Part shown: positions 25,206 through 33,936 of the stretch, piece after piece
How the letters are laid out: each line of letters begins with the position of its first letter
Position numbering within the stretch: the first letter of the stretch is position 1
Made by a program: the position numbers and the translations under genes
Notes under the pieces: model-generated
What the model saw: only the letters and a program-made list of their open reading frames with translations
Told to the model about the DNA's origin: nothing
The model's database searches: none
NCBI GenBank assembly: GCA_012689375.1
Contig: JAAZLO010000038.1
Coordinates: forward strand, 1-34,020
Source of the DNA: Bacillota bacterium
GTDB lineage: Bacteria; Bacillota; SHA-98; UBA4971
Direction of reading: 5' to 3'
DNA length: 34,020 nucleotides

Positions 25206-27185
25206 TCAGAATGGGATCGTAATTGTCAATGTGAAAAGCCTTGGCTTAGGTTCTATTTCAGCTGAACATAACCATGCCCAAGGCTTCCCCTTATGGTTTG
25301 TATCAGTACATTCGTCACGGAGTCCGGTTTTCCCATAGCCTATTTGGATTCCTGCATTTTTTAAAATTACTGTATACGTAGCATCAAAGGTACCCTTCCC
25401 GCCTTTCAGGGTGTACCCAAGGTTCAAAATGCTGTTAGCTGATACCCTGCAATCTAATTTGTTATATAATGTCGGTGCATAATGGGAGGTTTTTTTGGGT
25501 TCCTTTGCAAACAACAGAGCCGTGGTATTGGAAACCCGCTCATTAACAATGATATCCATCTTTCCGTATGATACCAATGTTATTCTGGGATCCCTTGTTT
25601 GCCTATGTGAATACTTGGCTAATCCGGCTAAGGAGATATCCACTTTCCCGAGACCGTCGGGTATGAAACCATGTTTTAGTTCCGCATATACCTCCCCATA
25701 GATTTTTGAAGTCAGCCTACCGACACTTGTGTAGCTTGGAAATGTTAAGGAGCCTTTTTCGTATCCACACTTACCTTTCAGTATTCCGTCCAATTTCCCG
25801 TGTTCCGGGGGTTTGATTTTAATGCCTCCTTCGAATTTATGGGCCTTTCCTTCAACTGTCTTATATTTTTTTGTCGCTCCCCAGGCTCTACCCCATATTT
25901 CATTGTTCCTAGGTGATTTATATGATATCTTCGCCCGGGTACGTATAGTGTTATCCCCGTAATAATCACCGGTATCAGCCAAAACCTTATTTAGGTACCC
26001 ATCCAGGGTTAATGTAACACGGGGTGAAAAGTTATATATAATTTCGCCTGAGATTTTATTTTTCGAAGAGCCCCCTTCATTATCCTGGCTACCGTCATAG
26101 TTTGTAATGTATTCATTGCAGAAGGCAATTTTAATATCGCGTTTGAATGCTTGGGCTGTAGTCCTAATCTCCCCACGTATATATCGTTTGCCCTCGTAAC
26201 AGTGGATGTCGCTTGAATCTCTTTTGTGAGCTACAGCGGAAAAACCGGGTTCAACTGCAATTATGTCCCCGGCTAATCCTACAGTCCCTAACCGGAGCCT
26301 TCTTGCTTTAAGGGAAAAAGCATGCTTTGGAGTGTAAGACTTACCTGACTCCCTGCTTGTGTTCACAGCGAATGCCCCTTGCAGGCTACCCTTTTGGGTC
26401 AGGACAACCGGGATTTTCGCATCCATGCTGATATTTCCGTTTATATCAAAACCCGGATTCCAATTGCTGTTTAAAATCCTGTTGATATCCTCGTCTACAC
26501 CGATGCCATTATTACCGAAAGGGCTTAGGGGTTTTAGGTGGATTCCGCCTGTAAAACCCAGATCTAAACCGGACGGGAAATCGTATGTTGCCCGCATAAC
26601 CCCGTACCGGGATCTTTGCATTCTGTCTTCATCGCCTGCAGGTGCCGCATCAATTAAATAGCCTAATACATTTATCCCATAAGGTTCACCTGTTATTTTA
26701 AGGACTGTCATGTCCTTAGCATCAATTTCTCTAATTAAACCCAAAGGATCCTTAAGACTTTTAAATATATAATCTCCGTCACTTGCATCAGTAAGGCTGA
26801 GAGTCACCTGATGCGTCTTTAGGACAATAAAATAATCATCATCAGGATCTTTAATGACGGACAGGCCGTTTTTCCCGGTATCCTTAAACACTACCAATGG
26901 GAGATGAGCCCTAAGTAAATTGTCATGATTTAAACCGGCCGATGATATATTTGCCCCCGGGAAATCAAAGGTCAGGTAAAGCGCGGACATACCCGGCAAA
27001 TCAATCCCAGTTGTCATTGAGCCGGGATTCACAGAAAACACAGGGCCTCCAAATAAACACATTTCCCCGTCATATATAAGGTTTGCGACGTATTTCCCTG
27101 TTACCTGAAGTGCTGCCCCATAAGTGGGACAAGCAAACATTGCTATTAAAACAATAGCTATAATAACAATGAAACTTCCATTCAT
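25206..27185 (-). CDS. Putative outer-membrane beta-barrel protein of unknown family
   Basis: About 659 residues from ATG 27185, preceded by GGGGGGTAAGGAT; the frame is open to 27269 but the upstream part looks non-coding. A signal peptide (FIVIIAIVLIAMFACPTYGA) is followed by beta-rich sequence throughout. Residues from ~190 on show alternating strands with short turns (RATYDFPSGLDLGFTGGIHL, ISGEIIYNFSPRVTLTLDGYL), and the C-terminus is LFTLTITIPF, a terminal-Phe beta-signal. The N-terminal ~180 residues are a separate beta domain. I do not recognise the family. It sits between polA and ytaF, where many Firmicutes have mutM. A secreted non-barrel surface protein is the alternative. Confidence 0.6.
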   Translation of the reverse strand: MNGSFIVIIAIVLIAMFACPTYGAALQVTGKYVANLIYDGEMCLFGGPVFSVNPGSMTTGIDLPGMSALYLTFDFPGANISSAGLNHDNLLRAHLPLVVFKDTGKNGLSVIKDPDDDYFIVLKTHQVTLSLTDASDGDYIFKSLKDPLGLIREIDAKDMTVLKITGEPYGINVLGYLIDAAPAGDEDRMQRSRYGVMRATYDFPSGLDLGFTGGIHLKPLSPFGNNGIGVDEDINRILNSNWNPGFDINGNISMDAKIPVVLTQKGSLQGAFAVNTSRESGKSYTPKHAFSLKARRLRLGTVGLAGDIIAVEPGFSAVAHKRDSSDIHCYEGKRYIRGEIRTTAQAFKRDIKIAFCNEYITNYDGSQDNEGGSSKNKISGEIIYNFSPRVTLTLDGYLNKVLADTGDYYGDNTIRTRAKISYKSPRNNEIWGRAWGATKKYKTVEGKAHKFEGGIKIKPPEHGKLDGILKGKCGYEKGSLTFPSYTSVGRLTSKIYGEVYAELKHGFIPDGLGKVDISLAGLAKYSHRQTRDPRITLVSYGKMDIIVNERVSNTTALLFAKEPKKTSHYAPTLYNKLDCRVSANSILNLGYTLKGGKGTFDATYTVILKNAGIQIGYGKTGLRDECTDTNHKGKPWAWLCSAEIEPKPRLFTLTITIPF

Positions 27186-27338
27186 ATCCTTACCCCCCAA
27201 TTGAATTCTGTAAGATAGCGTCTTATAATAGGTTCGGATCATAAAAGCCTTAATCCCATAAACATCCATGTAAATATATTACATAAAAATACTATAATTG
27301 TCAAATAGGGGTGTGTTCTTTAAGCATCCGGTTGGAAT

Positions 27339-27367
27339 ACAAAAACCCCCTGGCTGTCCAGGAGGTT
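27339..27367 (-). terminator. Rho-independent terminator after polA
   Basis: Read on the minus strand: AACCTCCTGG, ACAG loop, CCAGGGGGTT, then TTT. A 10-bp stem with one U-G pair lies about 50 bp beyond the polA stop. It separates polA transcription from the putative outer-membrane protein gene. Confidence 0.75.
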
Positions 27368-27418
27368 CTGTTAAAGAGAATCTTACGGTCTAAGATTATT
27401 TTGAAAGGCCAAGGAAGT

Positions 27419-30175
27419 TTAGGGGGAGTCCGCCAGTTCGAGCCAGTTAGGACCGAACCTTGCATCTACCTTCAGGGGAACCCTAAGAACAACAGCGCTT
27501 TCCATAGTCTTGCAAACCAGTTCAGATACTTCTTCCAGCTCAGTTTTTGGAACATCAAAAACGAGTTCATCATGGACTTGAAGGATCATTTTAGTCTTAA
27601 ATCCTTTAATTTTAAGCCTCTTTGCAATATTAATCATGGCAACCTTAATTATATCAGCGGCAGTTCCTTGGATTGGCGTATTCATGGCAGTCCTTTCTGC
27701 GAATTTTCTGCGGGGAATATTATTTGTACGAAGATCGGGGAGGTACCTCCTTCTATTCAAGAGGGTTGTGACGTACCCGTCTTCCCTTGCCTTTGCGATG
27801 GCTTCATCTAAATATTTTTTTACTCCCTGATAGTGATGAAAATAGGTTTCTATAAACTTTGCAGCTTCCGCCCGGGATATACCAATACCGCTTGCCAACC
27901 CGAAATCACTTATACCGTATATTATCCCGAAATTAACAGCCTTCGCTTTTCTTCTCATATCTGCAGTTACATCTTTAAGCTGGACTCCGAAAACTCTGGC
28001 AGCAGTACGTGCATGAATGTCTTCATCCTTCATAAAAGATTCCGTCAGGATCTCATCCCCGGAAAAATGGGCAAGCACTCTGAGTTCAATCTGAGAGTAA
28101 TCGGCGCTCAATATTACACTGTTTTTATCAGACGGGATGAAAACAGCTCGGATTTTCCGTCCTTCCTCCTTCCGAATAGGTATATTTTGAAGATTTGGAT
28201 CGCTGCTTGATAAACGCCCGGTAGAAGTAACAGCCTGGTTAAACGTAGTATGGATACGGCCTGTCTCCGGATTGATTAAGGCAGCAAGCGCATCAGCGTA
28301 GGTAGTCTTTAATTTTATCAATTCACGATAATCCAGGACCTTGCCTGCGATTTCATGGATAAACGATAAAGCCTCCAAGACCTCTGCATCAGTAGAATAG
28401 CCTGTTTTAGTCTTCTTAACAGGGGGAAGGCCTAATTTTTCAAAAAGAACGAAACTTAGCTGTTTCGGTGAATTAATATTAAATTCATCTCCCGCCAGAC
28501 GGAAGATGTCCTTTTCCAATCCAGAAAGTCTTTGTCCTAAATCCGAGGAAAGCATTTCAAGACCTTCCGGATCTACTTTGACCCCTGTCATTTCCATATC
28601 TGCAAGCACTCTCGCGAGGCTCATTTCCACTTTGGAGAATAACTCTGTCATATCGGATCCAGCGAGGTCTCTGTTTAACACTTTCTTAAGTTCAAAAAAC
28701 TTTTCTAATCCGGCGCAGGCAGCATCCTTGATTTTCCCCACTTCAACTTCTCCGACCGTCTTTGGAAGACCGCCCCGCCCTGAACGTAAATAGAGGCTGG
28801 AAACCCCGGGCACTTCATCCCCTAAAAAATTGCCAATAATGTTTTCAATTTCACTGCTTTTATCCGGATTTATAAGGTAGGAGGCAATCATCGTATCGAA
28901 AACAGGATCCATTAATTCCACACCATACCTGTTCAGATAGATAATTTTTGCCTTCATATCATGGCAGATCTTCGATATGTTTTTATCTTCAAATGCAGGT
29001 TTCAAAATTTTAATAGTCTCATCTGGCGCAAGGCCGGGTGCGTCAGGATGTGTATGAGAAAAAGGAAGGTAGAATCCCTGTCCTCCGGGATAGGTAATTG
29101 CAATCCCTATAATTTCAGATTGCATTGGGTTGTCACCGGCAGAAATTATTTCAAATGCAAATTCACCTGCGTCAACCAGTTTTTTGTTTAGATCCTTAAC
29201 CTCTCCCAAATCCTTTACAGTTAGACATGAAAACATCTCATCTTCGGTAGTTTGTTGAAATAAATTTAACGTACCGGGGGAGATATTGCTTCCCCCTTTT
29301 TCGGATCTATTTTCAAAACGTTTAATCAGCTTTCGAAATTCAAGCCTCCTGAAGAGTTTAAGCAAATCGGCCCAATTAGGTTCTTCTATATGAGATTTTT
29401 CAATGTCAAAATCAATTGGAACTTCCCTGACAATTGTTGCAAGTTTCTTAGAAAGCCTCGCCTGATCCCTATATTCCTCCAGAAGACGCTTTGTGCGTTC
29501 CGGTTTAACAGTGTCTACATTTTTTAGGATATCCTCGAGATTTCCGAAAGCTTTAATAAGTTTAACCGCAGTTTTTTCACCAATACCAGGTATTCCCGGA
29601 ATATTATCGGATGCATCCCCTGCCAACCCCTTAATATCAGGTACATATTCAGGGTTAACCCCAAGATATTTTCTTACTGCCTCTTCATCATAGATTTCCG
29701 TCTCACTTATGCCTTTCTTCGTGAGCATCGCCCGGGTAAGATTCGATACAAGCTGCAAAGCATCCCTATCCCCCGTTATAATGAGACATTCGTGCCCTGC
29801 TTCTTCACATTTCTTTGCCGCAGTCCCAATAATATCGTCCGCTTCATAGCCGTCAGCCTCGAGTGCAGGGATATGAAAAGCAGCTAAAATTTCTTTAATG
29901 AGGGGCATTTGCACACCAAGCTCATCAGGCATTCCTTTTCTGGTGGCCTTATATTCATCATATTCCAAGTGCCTGAAAGTCGGGCCGGGCTTATCGAAAG
30001 CTACAGCTAAAAAATCAGGATTCTCCTCATCCATTAACCGTACAAGCATATTAGTAAATCCGTATATAGCATTAGTAGGCAAACCGTCAGTTGTGGTAAG
30101 TTCGGTGCGAATTGCATAGAAAGCCCTGTTCGCCAAACTATTTCCATCAATGATTACCAGCTTTTTTCTCCCCAT
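27419..30175 (-). CDS. polA: DNA polymerase I with intact 5' nuclease and apparently inactive 3'-5' exonuclease
   Basis: 918 residues. The N-terminal 5' nuclease has IIDGNSLANRAFYAI, GYEADDIIGT, ITGDRDALQLV and the GLAGDASDNIPGIPGIGEKTA helix-hairpin-helix. The middle domain aligns with proofreading exonuclease but the first motif (AFDTET in E. coli) reads AFEIIS and the second lacks the usual Asp (HDMKAK), as in Bacillus Pol I; the third, DTMIASYL, is kept. The polymerase domain has motif A SADYSQIELRVLAHFSGDE, motif B RRKAKAVNFGIIYGIS and motif C MILQVHDELVFD. GGAGG lies nine bases before the ATG. Functions are Okazaki fragment processing and repair gap filling. Confidence 0.97.
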   Translation of the reverse strand: MGRKKLVIIDGNSLANRAFYAIRTELTTTDGLPTNAIYGFTNMLVRLMDEENPDFLAVAFDKPGPTFRHLEYDEYKATRKGMPDELGVQMPLIKEILAAFHIPALEADGYEADDIIGTAAKKCEEAGHECLIITGDRDALQLVSNLTRAMLTKKGISETEIYDEEAVRKYLGVNPEYVPDIKGLAGDASDNIPGIPGIGEKTAVKLIKAFGNLEDILKNVDTVKPERTKRLLEEYRDQARLSKKLATIVREVPIDFDIEKSHIEEPNWADLLKLFRRLEFRKLIKRFENRSEKGGSNISPGTLNLFQQTTEDEMFSCLTVKDLGEVKDLNKKLVDAGEFAFEIISAGDNPMQSEIIGIAITYPGGQGFYLPFSHTHPDAPGLAPDETIKILKPAFEDKNISKICHDMKAKIIYLNRYGVELMDPVFDTMIASYLINPDKSSEIENIIGNFLGDEVPGVSSLYLRSGRGGLPKTVGEVEVGKIKDAACAGLEKFFELKKVLNRDLAGSDMTELFSKVEMSLARVLADMEMTGVKVDPEGLEMLSSDLGQRLSGLEKDIFRLAGDEFNINSPKQLSFVLFEKLGLPPVKKTKTGYSTDAEVLEALSFIHEIAGKVLDYRELIKLKTTYADALAALINPETGRIHTTFNQAVTSTGRLSSSDPNLQNIPIRKEEGRKIRAVFIPSDKNSVILSADYSQIELRVLAHFSGDEILTESFMKDEDIHARTAARVFGVQLKDVTADMRRKAKAVNFGIIYGISDFGLASGIGISRAEAAKFIETYFHHYQGVKKYLDEAIAKAREDGYVTTLLNRRRYLPDLRTNNIPRRKFAERTAMNTPIQGTAADIIKVAMINIAKRLKIKGFKTKMILQVHDELVFDVPKTELEEVSELVCKTMESAVVLRVPLKVDARFGPNWLELADSP

Positions 30176-30257
30176 AAATCTTGCCTCCGTATTTTACCGC
30201 CGGTACATGCATACTCTTTATACTATCTTACACTATTGAGCATGACAAGGGACAGAG

Positions 30258-30286
30258 GTGACAAAGGGGGACGGGGTTACTGTCAC
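30258..30286. repeat. Interspersed palindromic repeat, inverted copy 1
   Basis: The 29-bp copy GTGACAAAGGGGG...TACTGTCAC is the reverse complement, with small changes, of the core found twice at 9180-9269. With 30357-30385 it forms an inverted pair between the S-layer-homology gene and polA. Confidence 0.8.
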
Positions 30287-30356
30287 ACTACAAAGCATTG
30301 ATTCACCTGGTACATAAGGGGTTTTATCCCCTGTCGCACCTGTTATCAACAGCAAT

Positions 30357-30385
30357 GTGACGGTAACCCCGTCCCCCTTTGTCAT
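30357..30385. repeat. Interspersed palindromic repeat, inverted copy 2
   Basis: GTGACGGTAACCCCG... matches the reverse complement of 30258-30286 at 27 of 29 positions. It ends 5 bp from the stop codon of the S-layer-homology gene, so the long hairpin of the pair could terminate or protect that transcript. Confidence 0.8.
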
Positions 30386-30390
30386 ACCTA

Positions 30391-31644
30391 TTAAAGGTTA
30401 AGCAATCTCATAAGGACGTACTGGGCAACTTCAATCTGACCATAGGCTTTTGCCTGCTCCCAGTCAAGATCAAAAAGGGATATAATAAGTTCCTGCGATA
30501 TACCTAATTCGCTTGACAAAGCACCTGCTACACGTTTTTTAGCAAGCTCACCGAGCTCAGACCAATTTTGTTTAAGAATTACAGAGGCTTCCTCTTCAGT
30601 GAGGCCCTTTTCTACCATGTTTTGAAGAAGCTTCGGTTCAAGATCTTCCCTGACAGTATTCCAGTCAGATCTCGCCAATGCCTCAACATCTTTAGGCTCC
30701 AGGGCTCCTTTAGACAAAATGCTTACTTTGGCAGTGACATCATCCTTTGTAACTAAACCACGCGCCTTTATAAATTTTGGTTGCCCGACACTATCAGACA
30801 CTACATAGACTTCATCCCCACGTAATAATCTTTCAAGCCCGGCTTCTACATTGTTTCTATAAATAGCGGTATCAAGGGGTACAATTATCCGCTGTTCAAT
30901 CCCACCTCGGGTAGTAACTGTAAGAGTCCCCTGTTGGTTATCAACTTTCGCCAGTTCCCCCTCGTATATTCTGAGCCCAATAAGGGATTGGATCATGTAT
31001 GCAGTCTCAGCACGGGTTGAGGGGAGATCAGGTTCAAAAACAACTCCGAAATACACAGGCAGCACGCCAAGGGTGTTAGCAACTTCAATACTGTGGAATG
31101 CCCAGTGATCATGATCTACATCTATAAAACTGGGGCTGGGTTGTTTAAGTTTATCCATTTTATCCCCGAGCTTAATTGTACGAATTAATATTTCCGTCAT
31201 TTCCGCCCTGCTTATGTCCCTTAATGGGCGGAATGTTCCGTCAGGAAAACCTGATACTATTCCTGCCTCTGTAAGGGCGGCAATATATGCCTCAGCCCAG
31301 TTACCTTCAATATCACTGAAAACCGGCTCACCGGCTGCACGGATTGCAAAAGCTTTTGCAATCATTTTTGAAAATTCAGCTCTTGTGACAGGATCTTCTG
31401 GCTTAAAAGTCCCATCGGGGTAGCCTGTAATTATTCCTTCATTAACTAAAGCTAATATGGCTTCTTCAGCCCAGCAGCCCTCAATATCAGAAGGCCTTAT
31501 CGAAGCTTCAATTTGGAAAGCCGCTGACAGCCATATAACCATAAGCACAGCCAAAACCGGGATAATCCGGACTTTGAATGGTACGGTTGACCTATCTATT
31601 TTTTTTCGTGTAACCCTAAGTGAAACATAATCTACACTTATCAT
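30391..31644 (-). CDS. S-layer-homology (SLH) domain protein
   Basis: About 417 residues from ATG 31644 (GGGGGA upstream; TTG 31653 also possible). A basic N-terminus and a hydrophobic segment (VRIIPVLAVLMVIWLSAAF) form an export signal. Three SLH domains follow, around residues 50-95, 110-155 and 170-215. The first two show WAEEAILALVNEGIITGYPDG and WAEAYIAALTEAGIVSGFPDG; the third is more diverged (HWAFHSIEVANTLGVLP). SLH domains bind pyruvylated secondary wall polymer or peptidoglycan. The C-terminal ~200 residues include a small beta segment (DNQQGTLTVTTRGGIEQRI) and helical repeats with W-N/D-W motifs; I do not recognise them. There is no barrel domain, so it is not an OmpM-type protein. 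Confidence 0.9.
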   Translation of the reverse strand: MISVDYVSLRVTRKKIDRSTVPFKVRIIPVLAVLMVIWLSAAFQIEASIRPSDIEGCWAEEAILALVNEGIITGYPDGTFKPEDPVTRAEFSKMIAKAFAIRAAGEPVFSDIEGNWAEAYIAALTEAGIVSGFPDGTFRPLRDISRAEMTEILIRTIKLGDKMDKLKQPSPSFIDVDHDHWAFHSIEVANTLGVLPVYFGVVFEPDLPSTRAETAYMIQSLIGLRIYEGELAKVDNQQGTLTVTTRGGIEQRIIVPLDTAIYRNNVEAGLERLLRGDEVYVVSDSVGQPKFIKARGLVTKDDVTAKVSILSKGALEPKDVEALARSDWNTVREDLEPKLLQNMVEKGLTEEEASVILKQNWSELGELAKKRVAGALSSELGISQELIISLFDLDWEQAKAYGQIEVAQYVLMRLLNL

Positions 31645-31796
31645 GTATGCCAAGTCCCCCTTTACCCCGCCTTTATCCGACCAACAGGTGTTTGTGTCAC
31701 CACTAATTATCGCTATTCCACATAAAATAATTACATACCTTTATGTAAGTTATGGAGTAGGGGGAGGCATATGGCTGATATGGGTAATAGTGACAG

Positions 31797-31826
31797 GGGT
31801 GACAGAGGGACGGGGTACCTGACACA
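31797..31826. repeat. 30-bp inverted copy of the GTGACAGAGGGACGG-type repeat
   Basis: This is the exact reverse complement of the last 30 bases of the tandem unit at 31849-31878. With a 22-base loop it can form a 30-bp perfect hairpin between the S-layer-homology gene and the M42 genes. Confidence 0.9.
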
Positions 31827-31834
31827 TTGTAGCA

Positions 31835-31922
31835 TTGATCGGTGTTAGTGTGTCAGGTACCCCGTCCCTCTGTCACCCTTGATCGGTGTTAGTGTGTCAG
31901 GTACCCCGTCCCTCTGTCACCC
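31835..31922. repeat. Two perfect tandem copies of a 44-bp palindromic repeat
   Basis: Units 31835-31878 and 31879-31922 are identical, each beginning TTGATCGGTGTTAG and ending CCCTCTGTCACCC. The core GTGTCAGGTACCCCGTCCC... is related to the repeats at 9180-9269 and 30258-30385. The second unit overlaps the 3' end of the M42 peptidase gene. Confidence 0.9.
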
Positions 31923-32908
31923 AGCTCAGATTCGAGTATAGCAACAAGGAATTTCACTGCATTTTCTATATCGTTCAAATCCGCCATTTCCGATGGAGTA
32001 TGGATATATCTGGCCGGGATTGAAATTGCACCTGAAGGGACCCCTTCTCTGGTAAGATGTATAGGCCCTGTATCAGTGCCACCACGTTCAAGGACTTCAA
32101 GCTGGTACGGAATATCCTTTTTCTCTGCAATATCTATCATAAACTGCCTGACAAGGGGGTGGGTCAGCACAACCGAATCCTTTACTTTAATTGTCGGACC
32201 ACCACCTAGTTTTACTGCCATAGCCGGTGACTCAGGCGTATCCCCTGTCCGTGTTACGTCCACAGCAAATCCAATATCAGGGTTTACCCGGTAAGCCGCG
32301 ATTTTTGCACCTCGGAGACCTACCTCTTCCTGCACTGTAAAAACTGCATATATCTGGTTATGAATATCCCTCTCAGCAAGATTTTCGAGGGTTTTTATTA
32401 AAACCGCACAACCTGATCTGTTATCCAGGGATTTTGCAATTACTTTATCCCCAATAAAATGGGCTTCCCCATAAAGTCCGCCGATATCACCGATTGACAC
32501 TTTCTTGCTGGCGGAATCCCGATCTGTAGCCCCGATATCAATAAACATCTTATTCAATTTCAAATCTTTCATTTCACTGAGGTTCTCCATACCACAGGAA
32601 CCGACAGTTCCGTTGGCAAAGATCACTTTTTGCCCTAATAACACAAACGGTGACACCCCACCGATATTTGAAAACCTCAAAAACCCTTTTTCATCAATAT
32701 GGGTCACAATTACACCAATTTCATCCATATGCGCAGCAACCATCACCCTGGGCCCATGGCCTTTTCGGATTGCTATGAGATTCCCCATTGCATCTGTTTC
32801 CACTTCATCTACAAATCCTTTAACTTTCTCCCGTATAACATCCCTTATCTGAGCCTCATTTCCGGCAGGCCCGAAAGTCTCAGCCAGTTTCTTCAATAAA
32901 TCCTTCAA
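31889..32908 (-). CDS. M42 family glutamyl aminopeptidase/deblocking aminopeptidase
   Basis: 339 residues from TTG 32908, which overlaps the TGA of the next gene upstream (TTGA), with AAGGGGG before it. Dinuclear-metal aminopeptidase motifs: AAHMDEIGV, LDNRSGCAVL, TVQEEVGLRGAK with the catalytic Glu pair, DVTRTGDTP, and GTDTGPIHLTREGVPSGAIS with the last His in RYIHTPSE. M42 enzymes form tetrahedral dodecamers and trim peptides in the cytoplasm. The last ten residues, GDRGTGYLTH, and the stop are read from the palindromic repeat at 31879-31922, so the native C-terminus has been replaced or extended. It is the last gene of an operon of three M42 genes. Confidence 0.93.
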   Translation of the reverse strand: MKDLLKKLAETFGPAGNEAQIRDVIREKVKGFVDEVETDAMGNLIAIRKGHGPRVMVAAHMDEIGVIVTHIDEKGFLRFSNIGGVSPFVLLGQKVIFANGTVGSCGMENLSEMKDLKLNKMFIDIGATDRDSASKKVSIGDIGGLYGEAHFIGDKVIAKSLDNRSGCAVLIKTLENLAERDIHNQIYAVFTVQEEVGLRGAKIAAYRVNPDIGFAVDVTRTGDTPESPAMAVKLGGGPTIKVKDSVVLTHPLVRQFMIDIAEKKDIPYQLEVLERGGTDTGPIHLTREGVPSGAISIPARYIHTPSEMADLNDIENAVKFLVAILESELGDRGTGYLTH

Positions 32909-33936
32909 AAGGGTAACCCCCTTTCTTCAATACTATCCAAAAAACCTACCATGAGCTTGAAAGTGTTTTCAAAATCGTCCTTATCTATAATTGATGCCGG
33001 GGAATGAATGTATCTCGTCGGGACTGATACAGCCCCACAGGGAACCCCTTCCCTCACGAGATGGATTCTGCTCGTGTCTGTATAACCACCCACAAGCCCC
33101 CTCATTTGATAAGGAATGTTCTTTTTCTCAGCGACTTCTTTGAGCCTTTCCAGAATCCTGGGATCGGCCAGGAGCCTATTGTCTGAATGAGATAAAGCAG
33201 GGCCTTCCCCTAACATAGTTGAGTATAAGTGTTTTTTCGATCCGGGAACATCAGATGCAGTGGTACTTTCCAGCACTATGGCAATATCCGGTTCTAACCT
33301 ATATGACGCAACTTGTGCCCCACGTGCATCTATTTCTTCCTGGGCACTGAAAACACCTTGGAGTGTAAAACTCCACTTTTTGTCCATTGTTAAAAGCCTG
33401 GCAAGAATGGCACACCCTGCCCTGTCGTCAAAAGCTTTAGCCTTTGCGCGCTTCGTCCCGAGATCCTCATATGTGGTGGTGAATATAACACCGTCACCAA
33501 GCTCTACCAAACGCTCCGCTTCTTCCTTGTCCTTTGCACCGATATCTATAAATAAATCATCAATGCCGAAGGGGACATCTGCCTCTTCCCTTTTTTGAAG
33601 GTGGATAGGTTTTGCACCTATTACTCCGGGAATACGGCCTCTCCCTATATATACGGATTTAGAGACAAGCACTCTTGGATCAATACCCCCGACAGGTTTA
33701 AATCTTAAAGCCCCTGACTTTTCAATGAAAGTTATCATTAACCCTACTTCATCCATATGTGCACATAACATAACCTTAGGGCTTCCCTCTTTTCCACTTT
33801 GTATGGCAATAAGATTTCCCAGAACATCGGTTTCCACCTTATCACAATTCCCGCTAATCCACTCCTTTAAAATATTGGCGATTTCCTGTTCTTGTCCTGG
33901 TATCCCAAAGGCTTCTGTAAGGGTTTTTAGAAGCAT
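32905..33936 (-). CDS. M42 family aminopeptidase
   Basis: 343 residues from ATG 33936 with GGAGG upstream. Motifs: CAHMDEVGL, FDDRAGCAIL, FSAQEEIDARGAQ, VLESTTASD and GGYTDTSRIHLVREGVPCGAVS with RYIHSPAS. The third metal-ligand segment reads LESTTASD, where the downstream paralogue has DVTRTGD, so metal or substrate preference may differ. It overlaps the third M42 gene upstream by ten bases and the downstream one by four, so all three are translationally coupled. Likely role: peptide degradation in a shared complex or with complementary specificities. Confidence 0.92.
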   Translation of the reverse strand: MLLKTLTEAFGIPGQEQEIANILKEWISGNCDKVETDVLGNLIAIQSGKEGSPKVMLCAHMDEVGLMITFIEKSGALRFKPVGGIDPRVLVSKSVYIGRGRIPGVIGAKPIHLQKREEADVPFGIDDLFIDIGAKDKEEAERLVELGDGVIFTTTYEDLGTKRAKAKAFDDRAGCAILARLLTMDKKWSFTLQGVFSAQEEIDARGAQVASYRLEPDIAIVLESTTASDVPGSKKHLYSTMLGEGPALSHSDNRLLADPRILERLKEVAEKKNIPYQMRGLVGGYTDTSRIHLVREGVPCGAVSVPTRYIHSPASIIDKDDFENTFKLMVGFLDSIEERGLPF

